NCBI RefSeq assembly: GCF_014652875.1
Contig: NZ_BMZQ01000001.1
Span: 124,001 to 188,000, forward strand
Reading direction: 5' to 3'
Source of the DNA: Tianweitania populi
GTDB lineage: Bacteria > Pseudomonadota > Alphaproteobacteria > Rhizobiales > Rhizobiaceae
Length of the DNA: 64,000 bases
How positions within the stretch are numbered: position 1 is the stretch's first letter; every line of letters begins with the position of its first letter. The notes beneath the pieces were generated by a model that saw only the letters and a list, made by a program, of their open reading frames with translations, had not been told where the DNA came from and made no database searches. The translations under genes and the position numbers were made by a program. This document shows positions 8,099 through 17,415 of this stretch, piece after piece.

Positions 8099-8581
8099 TC
8101 AGGAAATGGACAGGATCTCGAGTTCGCGCGGGCCAAGCAGCACCACATCGCCGATCGCTTTGCCAAGCAGAACAGCGGCCACCGGCGACGCGTAGGAGAT
8201 GGAGCCCTGCGCGGGGTTGGCCTCGTCTTCCCCGACGATCCGAAACGTCTGCGTGCGCCCGTCATCGCGCTCGAAGGTGACGGTGTGACCGAAGGCGACG
8301 ACATCCGTTGAGGCGGTTGCGGGGGTAAGCTGAGCCGTCCGCACGCGCTCGGCGAAATAACGGGCATCACGGACCGGCACGGCAGACTGTCTCCGCCGCT
8401 CGTTGATGTCTTCGAGGAGGTTGGCGGCTTCCAGCGCCTGCTGAGCACTCGCCAGCTCGGCCTGCAGCATTGCAAGCCCGGCTTCCGTCACCAGGTTCGC
8501 TCGATCAGAGATCGGTCGTGCCGGCAGAACGGTTTCCGATGCGGCTTCCGCGCTGTCTTCCTTGGCGAAAGCCACACTCAC
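8099..8581 (-). CDS. GreA/GreB-family transcription elongation factor-like protein
   Basis: A 160-residue protein. An N-terminal alanine-rich tail of about 25 residues precedes a helical stretch (LVTEAGLAMLQAELASAQQALEAA), then the FKBP-like C-terminal Gre domain (VVAFGHTVTFERDDG...FRIVGEDEANPAQGSISYASPVAAVLLGKAIGDVV). This matches GreA/GreB or Rnk-type factors that bind RNA polymerase's secondary channel. The coiled coil looks somewhat reduced next to the housekeeping GreA, so this is likely an accessory paralogue. It converges on the GH15 gene with 17 nt between them. Confidence 0.82.
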   Translation of the reverse strand: MSVAFAKEDSAEAASETVLPARPISDRANLVTEAGLAMLQAELASAQQALEAANLLEDINERRRQSAVPVRDARYFAERVRTAQLTPATASTDVVAFGHTVTFERDDGRTQTFRIVGEDEANPAQGSISYASPVAAVLLGKAIGDVVLLGPRELEILSIS

Positions 8582-8637
8582 TGGATCAAACTCCTGCCGA
8601 AAAACCGATCATCGATGAGCCCGTTACGCAGCAAAGC

Positions 8638-8676
8638 CGGCAAGCTCATGGCGAGGGGGGTGCCATGGACTTGCCG
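8638..8676 (-). terminator. Long hairpin downstream of the NMT1-type ABC operon
   Basis: CGGCAAG (8638-8644) pairs with CTTGCCG (8670-8676), and CATGGC (8647-8652) with GCCATG (8662-8667), around a 9-nt loop. A two-base step with one mismatch separates the two arms. It begins 14 nt after the binding-protein stop on the minus strand and probably ends or protects that operon's mRNA. A clean U-tract is lacking. Confidence 0.6.
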
Positions 8677-8689
8677 ATCCTGTGACCTG

Positions 8690-9712
8690 TTAAGCCGCCT
8701 TCACGAACTTGTCGTTGAAGGTCTTTTCATAAGCGACATCGGCATTCTTCAACTCAGGATCGAGGGTCTTCAAAACCTCCATCATCGAAGCATAGCCTTC
8801 CCGCGAAACCAGCCCATCCGGCGAGAACATTTCGCGCGAATTGCCGAAGGCCTGTTTGTAAAGGTCGCGATTGCCCAGCAGGTATTCCTCGGGAACGGTG
8901 TCGGCGACTTCATCCGGCGAGGCCGTTTGCAGCCACTTCTGTGCGGCCATCATGCCGTTCACCAGACGCTGCGTGGTAACCGGGTTTTCTTCAACGAAGG
9001 CGCCGGTGGTATAAAGCGTCGCCGCCGGGTTAGGACCGCCAAACAGGTCGCGCGTACCGGCTTCGGTGCGGGTATCGAGCAGGATCTCGATGTCGCCGTC
9101 ATATTGCAGCTGCGCGATCACCGGATCGAGATGCGAAACCGCGTCGACCTGGCCCTGCTTGATGGCGGCGACCGCTCCGGCTCCACCACCAACGCCGATC
9201 ATCGAAACGTCAGTATCCTGAAGTCCGTTTTTCAAAAGCGCATATTGCAGCATCAAGGAGGTGGACGATCCGGGAGCGGTCACGCCAACCGTGCGGCCCT
9301 TGAGGTCGGCAATCGTCTTGACCTCGCCTGCAAGATCCTTGCGCACCGCGATCACGATACCCGGAAACCGCCCGAGTGCGCAGATGCCGACGACATCCTG
9401 ACCCTTGTGTTGCATGCGGATCGTGTGTTCGTAGGCGCCCGTCACGACATCCACCGAACCGCCCACCAGCGCCTGCAGCGACTTGGAGCCGCCGGCAAAG
9501 TCGTTGATGGAAACGTTGAGGCCCTGCTGCTCGAAGAAGCCCTTCTTTTCCGCGATCGTGAGCGGCAGATAATAAAGCAATGGCTTGCCGCCGACGCCCA
9601 GCGTCACATCGGTCTTTTCCGGTTTGCCTTCCTGCGCGAAAGCCGGCCAGGCACCTGCCACCGCGCCTAGCGCCAGCGCGCCGCCGCCCATCAGAACCGT
9701 TCTGCGTTTCAT
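8690..9712 (-). CDS. NMT1/SsuA-type ABC transporter substrate-binding protein
   Basis: A 340-residue binding protein of the nitrate/sulfonate/thiamine-precursor class. The leader is twin-arginine-like (MKRRTVLMGGGALALGAV...AFA). The fold's usual GGKPLLYYLPLTIAEKKGFF start and the LKGRTVGVTAPGSSTSLML hinge follow. It is the last gene of a minus-strand permease/ATPase operon. Members import sulfonates, taurine, nitrate, hydroxymethylpyrimidine or riboflavin precursors. I see no riboswitch or adjacent enzyme that identifies the ligand here. Confidence 0.85.
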   Translation of the reverse strand: MKRRTVLMGGGALALGAVAGAWPAFAQEGKPEKTDVTLGVGGKPLLYYLPLTIAEKKGFFEQQGLNVSINDFAGGSKSLQALVGGSVDVVTGAYEHTIRMQHKGQDVVGICALGRFPGIVIAVRKDLAGEVKTIADLKGRTVGVTAPGSSTSLMLQYALLKNGLQDTDVSMIGVGGGAGAVAAIKQGQVDAVSHLDPVIAQLQYDGDIEILLDTRTEAGTRDLFGGPNPAATLYTTGAFVEENPVTTQRLVNGMMAAQKWLQTASPDEVADTVPEEYLLGNRDLYKQAFGNSREMFSPDGLVSREGYASMMEVLKTLDPELKNADVAYEKTFNDKFVKAA

Positions 9713-9739
9713 TTCGCTTCCTCCCGTTATCTGTCGTTT

Positions 9740-10510
9740 CTATGAAGCACGCCAGGCCAGGAGCCTGCGCTCGACCAGCGTCACCAAACCGTCCACCAAC
9801 AGCACGAAAGCCATCAGAACGAACATGCCGGCAAAAACGCCGACCACGTCGAACACGCCTTCGGCCTGGTGGATAAGGTAGCCGAGGCCCGCCGCCGATC
9901 CCAGATATTCGCCCACCACCGCGCCCACCACGGCAAAGCCGACGGAGGTGTGCAGACTGGAAAACACCCAGGACAGCGCAGATGGCAGGTAGATGTGGCG
10001 CAAGAGTTGGCGTTCGCTCATGCCGAGCATACGGCCATTGTTGAGCACCGGCTGGCTCACTTCCTTCACGCCCTGATACACGTTGAAGAAGACGATAAAG
10101 AATACCAGCGTGACGCCGAGCGCGACCTTCGACCAGATGCCGAGCCCGAACCACAGCGCGAAGATCGGCGCGAGTACGACGCGCGGCAAAGCATTGGCGG
10201 CTTTGACGTAAGGGTCGAACACCGCCGCAACCAGCGGTTTGCGCGCAAACCAGAAGCCGAACACCACGCCGCCCAGCGAGCCGATCAGGAAGGCCAGCGC
10301 CGATTCCGCCAGGGTGATGCCGAGATGATACCAGATCGAGCCGCTGCTGAACCAGGTCCAGATGCGCTGCGCCACTCCAACAGGATTGGCGAAGAAGAAG
10401 GCGATCGTCTTGGGATTGCCGAACAGAGTGGTGGCGGAAGCCAGGTGCCACAAGGCCACGACCACGACCGCCACCAGGATTTGCAGGAGAACGAGCAGGC
10501 TGCGGTTCAT
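9740..10510 (-). CDS. ABC transporter permease (SsuC/TauC type)
   Basis: A 256-residue membrane permease of the BPD_transp_1 family. It has about six hydrophobic segments, with the EAA-loop region at MSERQLLRHIYLPSALSWVFSSLHTSVGFAVVGAVVGEYL (about 146-185) contacting the ATPase. It overlaps the ATPase gene upstream by 4 nt and is followed by the binding protein, giving the order ATPase-permease-receptor. Substrate is unknown, as for its partners. Confidence 0.87.
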   Translation of the reverse strand: MNRSLLVLLQILVAVVVVALWHLASATTLFGNPKTIAFFFANPVGVAQRIWTWFSSGSIWYHLGITLAESALAFLIGSLGGVVFGFWFARKPLVAAVFDPYVKAANALPRVVLAPIFALWFGLGIWSKVALGVTLVFFIVFFNVYQGVKEVSQPVLNNGRMLGMSERQLLRHIYLPSALSWVFSSLHTSVGFAVVGAVVGEYLGSAAGLGYLIHQAEGVFDVVGVFAGMFVLMAFVLLVDGLVTLVERRLLAWRAS

Positions 10511-11325
10511 GCGGCGGCTCCGGCCGTGTTGTTGTAAGCCGTCATCACCTGATCGCGCAGCGCGTCCCAGATGTCGCGATGGAGCCGAATGAATTCGGGA
10601 TCGTGCCGGATCTCCGCGACGTTGCGCGGCCGCTCCAGAGTTACGGGAAAGTCGCCGATGATGTGCGAACGCGGTCCGGCCGACATGATCACGACGCGGT
10701 CCGACAGCGCGATCGCCTCGTCGAGATCATGCGTCACGAACATCACCGCCTTGCGGTCTTCCGACCACAGCTTCAACAGGAGGTCGCCCATGATCTGGCG
10801 CGTTTGCGCATCGAGCGGACCGAAGGGCTCGTCCATCAGGAGCAGGCGGGGATCGCGGATCAGCACCTGCGCCAAGCCCACGCGCTTGCGCTGGCCACCC
10901 GACAGCATCTGCGGATAACGATCGCCAAACGCACCAAGCCCGACGCGCTCCAGCCAATGCCGCGCCTTCGACAGAGCTTCGGCGCGAGCTGTGCCGGCAA
11001 TCTCCAGCCCGATCGCAACATTGTCGATCACCGTCTTCCACGGCATCAAAGCGTCTTGCTGGAAGAGATATCCGGCCTGACGGTTGAGCCCGGTCAAGGG
11101 CGCGCCGAAAATGTCGACCGAACCGCTCGCTGGCCGCAGCAGACCGGCGGTTGCGTTGAGCAGCGTGGACTTGCCGCAGCCGGTCGGCCCGACAATGGAA
11201 ACAAACTCGGTCTCACCAACGGCTAGATCGGTAGGCGCAACCGCCTCGTATCGGCGCCGGTCAGCCAGGTCGAAGCTGATGGCGACGCCGTTCAAGCGCA
11301 CGGCGGCGATGTCGTTTTTGGGCAT
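10507..11325 (-). CDS. ABC transporter ATP-binding protein (SsuB/TauB type)
   Basis: A 272-residue ATPase. It has Walker A GPTGCGKST (about 45-53), a Q-loop in LFQQDALMPW, the signature LSGGQRKRVGLAQVL, Walker B LLLMDEPFGPLD and the switch VTHDLDEAI. These residues are typical of nitrate/sulfonate/taurine importers. It is the first gene of the minus-strand operon that runs to 8690 and follows a hairpin-containing gap after the amino-compound catabolic operon. Confidence 0.9.
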   Translation of the reverse strand: MPKNDIAAVRLNGVAISFDLADRRRYEAVAPTDLAVGETEFVSIVGPTGCGKSTLLNATAGLLRPASGSVDIFGAPLTGLNRQAGYLFQQDALMPWKTVIDNVAIGLEIAGTARAEALSKARHWLERVGLGAFGDRYPQMLSGGQRKRVGLAQVLIRDPRLLLMDEPFGPLDAQTRQIMGDLLLKLWSEDRKAVMFVTHDLDEAIALSDRVVIMSAGPRSHIIGDFPVTLERPRNVAEIRHDPEFIRLHRDIWDALRDQVMTAYNNTAGAAA

Positions 11326-11384
11326 TCCTCCACTCCTCCACAGCGCAGTATCAAGGCTTTAGGGGAAAGTGCAAGACAAGCAGG

Positions 11385-11423
11385 CGACCCGCCCACAGCT
11401 CAGTCGGCTGTCCTGGTGGGTCG
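11385..11423 (-). terminator. Hairpin between the phospholyase operon and the NMT1-type ABC operon
   Basis: CGACCC (11385-11390) pairs with GGGTCG (11418-11423), with inner pairs CC/GG and ACAGC/GCTGT around a 7-nt loop. On the minus strand it starts about 58 nt after the phospholyase stop and is followed by a T-rich stretch. That suits a terminator separating the two minus-strand units. Confidence 0.45.
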
Positions 11424-11481
11424 ACGCGCTGTCCTGATCAACGCAGGAAAGCACGTTCAAACCAGAGAAACGGTCAGGCGC

Positions 11482-12840
11482 TCACGCCGCCGCGCCCGCA
11501 TCCTCAAGCACGTCCTTCAACGCTGTGAGAAACAGGTCGGCATGTTCGATCTTGAACGGCAGCGGCGGCCGGATCTTGAGGACATTGCCGGCTGGTCCAG
11601 ACGCGCTGATGAGGACGCGCCGGTCGCGCAAACCGTTGACAACCTTAAGGGCGAGCGCCCCATCTGGCTCGCGCGTTTCGCGATCCTTGACGAAGTCCAA
11701 CCCGAGAAACAGCCCGATACCCCGCACGTCGCCGATCGACGGCACGGTTTCCTGCAAGGCGCGCATGCCAGCCAGCAGGTGATCGCCAGTCACGCGCGCA
11801 TTCTCGATCAGGGCTTCGTTCTCAATGACATCCAGCACGGCGGAAGCGGCGGTGATGGACACGTGGTTGGCGCCGAACGTGTTGAAGTAGCGGATATCAG
11901 CGCCGAATTTCTGTTCGATCTCGTGCTTCATCACGGCAGCCGCAATCGGCATGCCGTTGCCCATCGGCTTGCCCATGACGACGATGTCGGGCGTGATGCC
12001 ATGGCGCATGAAGCCCCACATGCCCGTGCCCAACCGGCCAAAGCCCGGCTGAACCTCGTCGGCGATGTAAAGCGCGCCGGCCTCGTGCAGCACATCCAGC
12101 GTCTTCTTCAGGAAGCCGGCCGGCTCGGAGAAGATACCATCGGTGGAAAAGATCCCGTCGGCGATAAAGGCGGCCGGCTTGATGCCGTGGCGGCGCATGA
12201 AGGCGATAGCATTGGCGACATTTTCCGCCAGCACGTCGCCGACATCGCGCCCGTCGCCACGGTAATTGTCGGGTGCCGGCACGGTCAGAACATGCTGGCC
12301 GAGCGGCATATTGGGCCCGAGCGCCGGCGAGATTTCGGCCGCTGCTGTCGTCACGCCATGATAGGCGTTTTCGGTGATGATGATGCCGGTGCCGCCGGTG
12401 TAATAGCGTGCAAGCCGCAGCGCCAGATCGACCGCTTCGGAGCCGGTGCAGGTATACATCACGCGGTTCAGTTCGGCCGGGAACGTCGCCAGCAGCCGCT
12501 CCGAATAATCCAGGATCTGCTCGCCGAGATAGCGCGTATGCGTGTTCAGCACCGCCGCTTGGCTCGCGATCGCCTCCACCACGTGGGGATGACAGTGTCC
12601 AACGGAGGGGACATTGTTGTAAGCGTCGAGATAGGCATTGTCGTCGGCGTCATAGAGCCAGACGCCGTCGCCACGCACTGGATGCACCGGCGTTTCGTAG
12701 AACAGGCGATAGGACGAGCCGAGCAGAGCTTGCCGGCGCTCGATCATCGTGCGCTCGCGCTCCGGCAGGTCGGCCAACTTGCCGCCATCGAAGCCGTTGA
12801 TCATCGCAGGCGCGGGGCGGGCGGAAACCAGGCGCGTCAT
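11482..12840 (-). CDS. Class III PLP enzyme, AGXT2L/ETNPPL-like amino-alcohol phosphate phospholyase
   Basis: A 452-residue class III PLP protein. The PLP lysine is K291 in [10 protein letters not shown]. Blocks [35 protein letters not shown] and [23 protein letters not shown] resemble, from memory, human AGXT2L1/ETNPPL, which removes phosphate and ammonia from phosphoethanolamine, and AGXT2L2, which acts on 5-phosphohydroxylysine. The gene overlaps the HYKK-like kinase gene (ATGA), and kinase plus phospholyase are consecutive steps. An ordinary omega-transaminase role is the alternative. It is the last gene of the minus-strand operon. Confidence 0.7.
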   Translation of the reverse strand: MTRLVSARPAPAMINGFDGGKLADLPERERTMIERRQALLGSSYRLFYETPVHPVRGDGVWLYDADDNAYLDAYNNVPSVGHCHPHVVEAIASQAAVLNTHTRYLGEQILDYSERLLATFPAELNRVMYTCTGSEAVDLALRLARYYTGGTGIIITENAYHGVTTAAAEISPALGPNMPLGQHVLTVPAPDNYRGDGRDVGDVLAENVANAIAFMRRHGIKPAAFIADGIFSTDGIFSEPAGFLKKTLDVLHEAGALYIADEVQPGFGRLGTGMWGFMRHGITPDIVVMGKPMGNGMPIAAAVMKHEIEQKFGADIRYFNTFGANHVSITAASAVLDVIENEALIENARVTGDHLLAGMRALQETVPSIGDVRGIGLFLGLDFVKDRETREPDGALALKVVNGLRDRRVLISASGPAGNVLKIRPPLPFKIEHADLFLTALKDVLEDAGAAA

Positions 12841-13913
12841 TGCGGCGTCCCTTCGGCATGGGCCTGACGAAGCCTAGCGATGGCCTCGTCACGCGGAATG
12901 GCATCGAGGCGGGCCAGCTGCGCCCACACATCCCGGCTGCGGATCGTCAAGCGCTCGGCCTGATCGGGAAACAACTGCGCGCGGCTTTGCGGAATAACGA
13001 GCCGCATCACGAGCCGCATCACCACGGCCGTATGCAGAAGCCCGATCTCATCTTCCGACAGCCGGCTGACCGTGCGATAGCCACGCAGAAAATCGCACAT
13101 GGCTTCAACCGGATCATCGGCCACGCCGATCTGGTAGGCAGCGCCCACCGCAACATCGAACAGAACCGGCGCATGCACCATGTCGCCGAAGTCGATAATG
13201 CCCGCGATCTCGTCGGGATGGTCGGCATCCACCAGGATGTTTTCCATGTTGAAGTCGTTGTGGATGCTTTGCGCCGGCAGACTCGCTATCACCGGCACGA
13301 TCTCGGCATCGAAGCGATCAAACGCCTGTTCCAGCCGCGCCCGTTGCTCGGCATCGGGAAAGGCTGGGACGAGCGCGCGCAGATCGTGGGCATGCGTCAT
13401 GTCCCAGGTGATGCGATGCGCGGCCGTCGGATGGTGGAAGCTTTTCAGCGCCTTCTGCATGCGCCCAAGCAGAGCACCCACCCGGCGACGTTGCAGAGGG
13501 GAATGCGGTGCCGTGCGCTGCGCGACGCCCGGCACGAAACTCACCATCCGCACCCCACGCGATCCGCCATCGTCCGCCACGATCCGCGCATCCGGCCGGC
13601 CGTCTCGTGTGCGGATGATGCGCTGGAGCGGAATGCTGGGGTCTTCAGCTTCCACATGCAGCAGCGCCAGGCTGTGCATGTTGGTGACAGCAGGGTCTTC
13701 CGCGGGGTTGAGGATCTTCAGAAGCATGGCCGTGCCGTCGGGCAAGGTCAGGCGATAATTGCTGTCCTTTTCGCCCCACAGCCATTCGGCCTTGCCTCTG
13801 AGACTGTAGAGCTCGCGCGCGATCTGCTCGGCTTGCTCAGGCGGAACGGCCGTGGCGCCGGTGTTCAACTCGGCGCCCAGTCCGCTCGCGCTCCCTTTCA
13901 TCTGTGCGAGCAT
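12837..13913 (-). CDS. Aminoglycoside-phosphotransferase-fold kinase, hydroxylysine-kinase-like
   Basis: About 358 residues of the APH/choline-kinase fold. YRLTLPDGTAMLLKILNP supplies the nucleotide-binding lysine. SIHNDFNMENILVD is the catalytic loop, with Asp and Asn. GIIDFGDMVHAPVLFDVA holds the metal-binding Asp and resembles the IDFGDM motif of human hydroxylysine kinase (HYKK). It should phosphorylate a small hydroxy-amine using ATP or GTP. It lies between an omega-transaminase and a phospholyase and overlaps the latter. I start it at 13913 (10 nt after the transaminase stop) rather than at an in-frame codon at 13970 inside that gene. The substrate is inferred. Confidence 0.7.
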   Translation of the reverse strand: MLAQMKGSASGLGAELNTGATAVPPEQAEQIARELYSLRGKAEWLWGEKDSNYRLTLPDGTAMLLKILNPAEDPAVTNMHSLALLHVEAEDPSIPLQRIIRTRDGRPDARIVADDGGSRGVRMVSFVPGVAQRTAPHSPLQRRRVGALLGRMQKALKSFHHPTAAHRITWDMTHAHDLRALVPAFPDAEQRARLEQAFDRFDAEIVPVIASLPAQSIHNDFNMENILVDADHPDEIAGIIDFGDMVHAPVLFDVAVGAAYQIGVADDPVEAMCDFLRGYRTVSRLSEDEIGLLHTAVVMRLVMRLVIPQSRAQLFPDQAERLTIRSRDVWAQLARLDAIPRDEAIARLRQAHAEGTPQ

Positions 13914-13923
13914 CCGCAATCCG

Positions 13924-15276
13924 TCAGGCGCGACTTGCGGCCACCGTGTCGAGGGCGTGGCCGAGCGCATCGAACATCTCGTCGATCTGTTCGGCGGTGA
14001 TGATCAGCGGCGGGCAGAAGCACACGGCCTCCATCACCGCGCGGCAGATCACGCCTTCTTCCTGCAAGGCGGCAGCGACGGCAGCAGCCGCATCGCCGGG
14101 CTTGCCATCGGCAAAAGGCTTGATTTCCAACGCGCCGAGCAGCCCCACACCCCTGGAGGAATGGGCAACCGGATGCTGAGCCAGCTCGTTGAGCCTGCCG
14201 AGGAACTTCTCCTCAAGCGCCGCCGCGTTGCCGACAAGATCGCGCTCTTGGATGATCTTCAGGTTTTCCAACCCGACTGCGGTGGCAACCGGATGGCCCG
14301 ACGCCGTGAAGCCATGGCCGAACACGCCGATCCGCTCGGATTCATCGGCAATCGGCTGGTAAAAGGCGTCGTTCATCAGGATCGCCGACAGCGGCAGATA
14401 GGACGACGAAATCTGCTTCGACAGCACGAGAACGTCGGGCTTGATGTCATAGGTCTGGCAGGCAAACATCTTGCCGGTGCGGCCGAAGCCGCAAATGACC
14501 TCGTCCACGACCAGCAGAATGTCGTGCTTGCGCAGGATTTCCTGCACGCCTTCCCAATAGCCAACCGGCGGCACGAGCACGCCGCCCGCACCCATCACCG
14601 GCTCGCCCCAGAAGGCCGCGATCGTATCCGGGCCCTCGCGCTGGATCAGGTCTTCGAGATCCCCGAGCATGCGCTTGGTGAAGTCCGCCTCGCTTTCGCC
14701 GTCCTTGCCGAAATGGACATAAGACGGGCAGGACGTATGCACCATCCGGTCGAGCGGCAGGTCGAAGCTCTGGTGATTGCGCGGCAGGCCGGTGATCGAA
14801 CCGGCCGCGATCGTCACGCCATGATAGCCGTAGATGCGGCCGATGATCTTCTTCTTGTCCGGCTTGCCCAGTGCGTTCGAGCGATACCACACCATCTTGG
14901 CCGCAAGATCGTTGGCCTCAGACCCGGACGAGGTGAAATGCACTTTCGACATCGGCACGGGTGCGATGCTGATGAGCATTTCCGACAGCTCGATCGAAGG
15001 CCCATGCGTCTTGTAGGCGAAGGTGTGGTAATAAGGCAGCTTGTCCATCTGCGCCTTCGCGACCTCGGACAAGCGCTTCTCGCCGAAGCCGACGGCAACC
15101 GACCACAGGCCGGCAAGACCCTCGATATAGCGCTTGCCGCTATTGTCCGTGACATAGATGCCCTCGCCGGATTCGATCACCAACCCGCCGCTCTTCTCGT
15201 ATGTGCGAAGATTGACGTTGGGATGCATCTGATAGGCGATGTCGCGGGCTTCGATCGAGTTCGGCGCAATGGTCAT
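13924..15276 (-). CDS. Aspartate aminotransferase family protein (class III omega-transaminase)
   Basis: A 450-residue class III transaminase. The PLP lysine is K287 (VLSKQISSSYLP), with FTSSGSEANDLA for phosphate binding and the VVDEVICGFGRTG aspartate. SSSYLPLSAI is typical of the putrescine/beta-alanine-pyruvate group. ATG 15276 is preferred because GGAG sits 7 nt before it; an upstream codon at 15324 adds a non-conserved tail. It is the second gene after the HisD-like dehydrogenase in the minus-strand catabolic operon and may remove the amino group of the imported amine. Confidence 0.85.
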   Translation of the reverse strand: MTIAPNSIEARDIAYQMHPNVNLRTYEKSGGLVIESGEGIYVTDNSGKRYIEGLAGLWSVAVGFGEKRLSEVAKAQMDKLPYYHTFAYKTHGPSIELSEMLISIAPVPMSKVHFTSSGSEANDLAAKMVWYRSNALGKPDKKKIIGRIYGYHGVTIAAGSITGLPRNHQSFDLPLDRMVHTSCPSYVHFGKDGESEADFTKRMLGDLEDLIQREGPDTIAAFWGEPVMGAGGVLVPPVGYWEGVQEILRKHDILLVVDEVICGFGRTGKMFACQTYDIKPDVLVLSKQISSSYLPLSAILMNDAFYQPIADESERIGVFGHGFTASGHPVATAVGLENLKIIQERDLVGNAAALEEKFLGRLNELAQHPVAHSSRGVGLLGALEIKPFADGKPGDAAAAVAAALQEEGVICRAVMEAVCFCPPLIITAEQIDEMFDALGHALDTVAASRA

Positions 15277-15426
15277 GAACAGGCTCCAGTGGCTGGGACG
15301 GGCTGAGGTCGAGCGCTGATACAAGCTCTACGAAACCCTATCGGCTTAAGCAAAGGCTACGGCGGACAAGCCGATGGTCCACGCGGCGCGTCCTGACATC
15401 CAGGGATCAGCGCCGCGCGTTTATGT

Positions 15427-16704
15427 TCACCCCACCTCGCTCATGCGCAAGGCCGCAGCACGTCGATGCCCTTCCATGCCCTCCGTCGCACTTTGACGAA
15501 CGGCCGGCGGTGCCACGGCCGCAACGGCGCGCGCATCCAGCGTCTGATGCGTGCAGATCTTCACATAGGAACCCACCCACAAACCGCCGGTATAGCGGCC
15601 GGCCGCCATGGTGGGCAGCGTGTGGTTGGTGCCGCAGCATTTGTCGGAATAAACCACCGAGGACAGCGGCCCGATAAACAAGGAGCCGTAATTGCGCAGC
15701 TTCTTTGCGGTTGCGGCGGAGTCGGCGGTGTGAACCTGCAGATGCTCGGCGGCAATGAAGTCGGAATAGGCGATCATGGATGCTTCATCGGCGCAAACAA
15801 CGACCTCGCCAAAGTCGCGCCAGGCAACACCGGCGACATCGGCGGTGGAGAGCGTTTCCAGCTGGCGCTCCACCTCGCGCACCGTGTCTTCCGCAAGTTT
15901 CGCATCGGTGGTGATGAGGCCGACCCGCGTGTGAATGTCGTGTTCGGCCTGAGCCAGCAGGTCAGTCGCGATCATCGACGCATCGCCAGTGGAATCGGCA
16001 ACCACGAAGATTTCTGACGGACCCGCCAGCTGATCGATGCCGACGCGGCCGAACACCTGGCGCTTGGCTTCATTCACGAAGGCGTTGCCCGGCCCGACGA
16101 TCTTGTCCACCGCCGGCACCGTTTCCGTACCGAACGCCATCGCTGCAATGGCCTGAGCCCCGCCAATGCGGAAGATGCGGTCGGCACCCGACAGATGGCA
16201 GCCCGCGATCATGGCCGGATGGGCGGTCGGCGGCAAGCAGGCGATCACTTCGTCCACGCCCGCCACCTTGGCCGGCACGATCGTCATCACTGGCGCCGAA
16301 AGGATTGGATAACGACCGCCCGGCACGTAAGCGCCGACACGTTCGATCGGGATCACGCGATGACCGAGATGCAGGCCCGGCATGAGTTCAACCTCTAGCG
16401 GCAGGATCGTAGCCAGCTGCGCCTGCGCAAACCGCCGGACATTGTCGATGGCGAACTCGGTGTCGGCGCGTGTCTGCTTGTCGAGCCCATCCAGTGCCGC
16501 CTGACGCTCTTCAGCCGTCACTTCGAAACGATCAAGCTCGGACTTGTCGAATTTGTTGGAGAACTCGCGAACGGCTGCATCGCCGCGCGTTTGAACGGCC
16601 GACAGGATATCCTTCACCGTCGTCTCGATCGCCGCCGTATCGGCTGCGGTATCGCGCTTCGGTTCCTTGATGTGGTGGACCTTGCCGCCAAAACTCTGTG
16701 CCAT
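15427..16704 (-). CDS. hisD: Histidinol dehydrogenase family protein, probably a catabolic paralogue
   Basis: About 425 residues with full HisD architecture: ERVGAYVPGGRYP, KIVGPGNAFVNEAKRQVFGRVGID, AGPSEIFVVAD, DLLAQAEHD, AEHLQVHTAD and GTNHTLPT. Such enzymes oxidise an alcohol to a carboxylate through an aldehyde with NAD. No other his genes are near; the neighbours are catabolic and share a regulator. It could resemble HpsN-type (sulfopropanediol) dehydrogenases, which are HisD homologues. ATG 16704 is chosen because GAGGAG stands about 10 nt upstream. It is first in the minus-strand operon, divergent from the regulator. The symbol is given by family only. Confidence 0.8.
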   Translation of the reverse strand: MAQSFGGKVHHIKEPKRDTAADTAAIETTVKDILSAVQTRGDAAVREFSNKFDKSELDRFEVTAEERQAALDGLDKQTRADTEFAIDNVRRFAQAQLATILPLEVELMPGLHLGHRVIPIERVGAYVPGGRYPILSAPVMTIVPAKVAGVDEVIACLPPTAHPAMIAGCHLSGADRIFRIGGAQAIAAMAFGTETVPAVDKIVGPGNAFVNEAKRQVFGRVGIDQLAGPSEIFVVADSTGDASMIATDLLAQAEHDIHTRVGLITTDAKLAEDTVREVERQLETLSTADVAGVAWRDFGEVVVCADEASMIAYSDFIAAEHLQVHTADSAATAKKLRNYGSLFIGPLSSVVYSDKCCGTNHTLPTMAAGRYTGGLWVGSYVKICTHQTLDARAVAAVAPPAVRQSATEGMEGHRRAAALRMSEVG

Positions 16705-16794
16705 GAAAGACGGTCTCCTCACTTGCGCGATACGTTGCGCGAACCATTCCCCAGGCCGTCAACGCAAACAACGCCATGCAGGCTTGTTGTTCAG

Positions 16795-16809
16795 TATTCT
16801 CACCGGTGC
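16795..16809. promoter_or_regulatory. Candidate operator TATTCTCACCGGTGC (site 1), hisD-like/regulator divergent promoter
   Basis: A 15-bp element with the perfect 8-bp palindrome CACCGGTG (16801-16808) lies in the 151-nt divergent region, 46 nt before the regulator's ATG and about 90 nt before the HisD-like gene. The identical 15-mer recurs before the ABC importer (17416-17430). Upstream flanks also share TCA one base before the element. It is the likely binding site of the XRE-cupin regulator. Confidence 0.6.
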
Positions 16810-16855
16810 TACGATCTTTGCTGCTGGGCTAGCGGCTGAGTGGGGAGGGGCGTTC

Positions 16856-17404
16856 ATGGCGCAGGTGGGATCCAAGCTTCGCGAGCTGCGCCGTCGCCGT
16901 GATCTTGGCGTGCGGGAATTGGCGCTGCGCTCCGGCATCTCCCATTCCGCAATTTCGCTGATCGAACGCGACCGCATGAGCCCGTCCGTGGATACGCTGA
17001 GCGCGATCCTCGATGCGCTCGGCACCACGCTTCCCGGCTTCTTCTCCGACCTGCAGGCGAGTGCGCCTTATACGCCGTTCTACCGCGCGGAAGAGCTGGT
17101 CGAGATCGGCAAGGCGCATGCGATTTCCTATCGCATGATCGGCATCAACCATCCCAATCGCCAGCTTTTGATGCTGCACGAAACCTATGCCGTCGGCGCC
17201 GATACCGGCCAGGCCTTCTCCCATGCCGCGCAGGAAGCCGGCGTTGTCACTAAGGGCGCCGTGGAACTCACCGTCGGCGAACAACAGCGCGTTCTCAAAC
17301 CAGGTGACGCTTATTACTTCGACAGCCGTTTGCCGCACCGCTTCCGCAATGTTGCGGACGAAAAAAGCGAGATCCTGAGCGCTGTCACCCCGCCGACCTA
17401 CTAG
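16856..17404 (+). CDS. XRE-family transcriptional regulator with cupin domain
   Basis: A 182-residue regulator. It has an N-terminal helix-turn-helix (SKLRELRRRRDLGVRELALRSGISHSAISLIERD; residues about 5-60) and a C-terminal cupin (VVTKGAVELTVGEQQRVLKPGDAYYFDSRLPHRFRN). This layout is that of PuuR and related sensors that repress amine catabolic genes and release on binding ligand. ATG 16856 follows GGGGAGGGG closely. It lies between the enzyme operon and the ABC importer, with the same 15-bp element upstream of itself and downstream before the importer, so it likely governs both and itself. Confidence 0.88.
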   Translation: MAQVGSKLRELRRRRDLGVRELALRSGISHSAISLIERDRMSPSVDTLSAILDALGTTLPGFFSDLQASAPYTPFYRAEELVEIGKAHAISYRMIGINHPNRQLLMLHETYAVGADTGQAFSHAAQEAGVVTKGAVELTVGEQQRVLKPGDAYYFDSRLPHRFRNVADEKSEILSAVTPPTY

Positions 17405-17415
17405 CAAGCGGTCAC

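Noticed and set aside
8690-11400. TPP or guanidine (ykkC) riboswitch before the NMT1-type ABC operon
   Set aside because: No CTGAGA/ACCTGA thiamine-box motif or ykkC core is visible in the gap upstream of 11325.
11416-15306. Long plus-strand open frames (11416-12867, 12840-14000, 13852-15306)
   Set aside because: They mirror the phospholyase, kinase and transaminase genes; their translations are His/Arg-rich and motif-free, typical of shadows in high-GC DNA.
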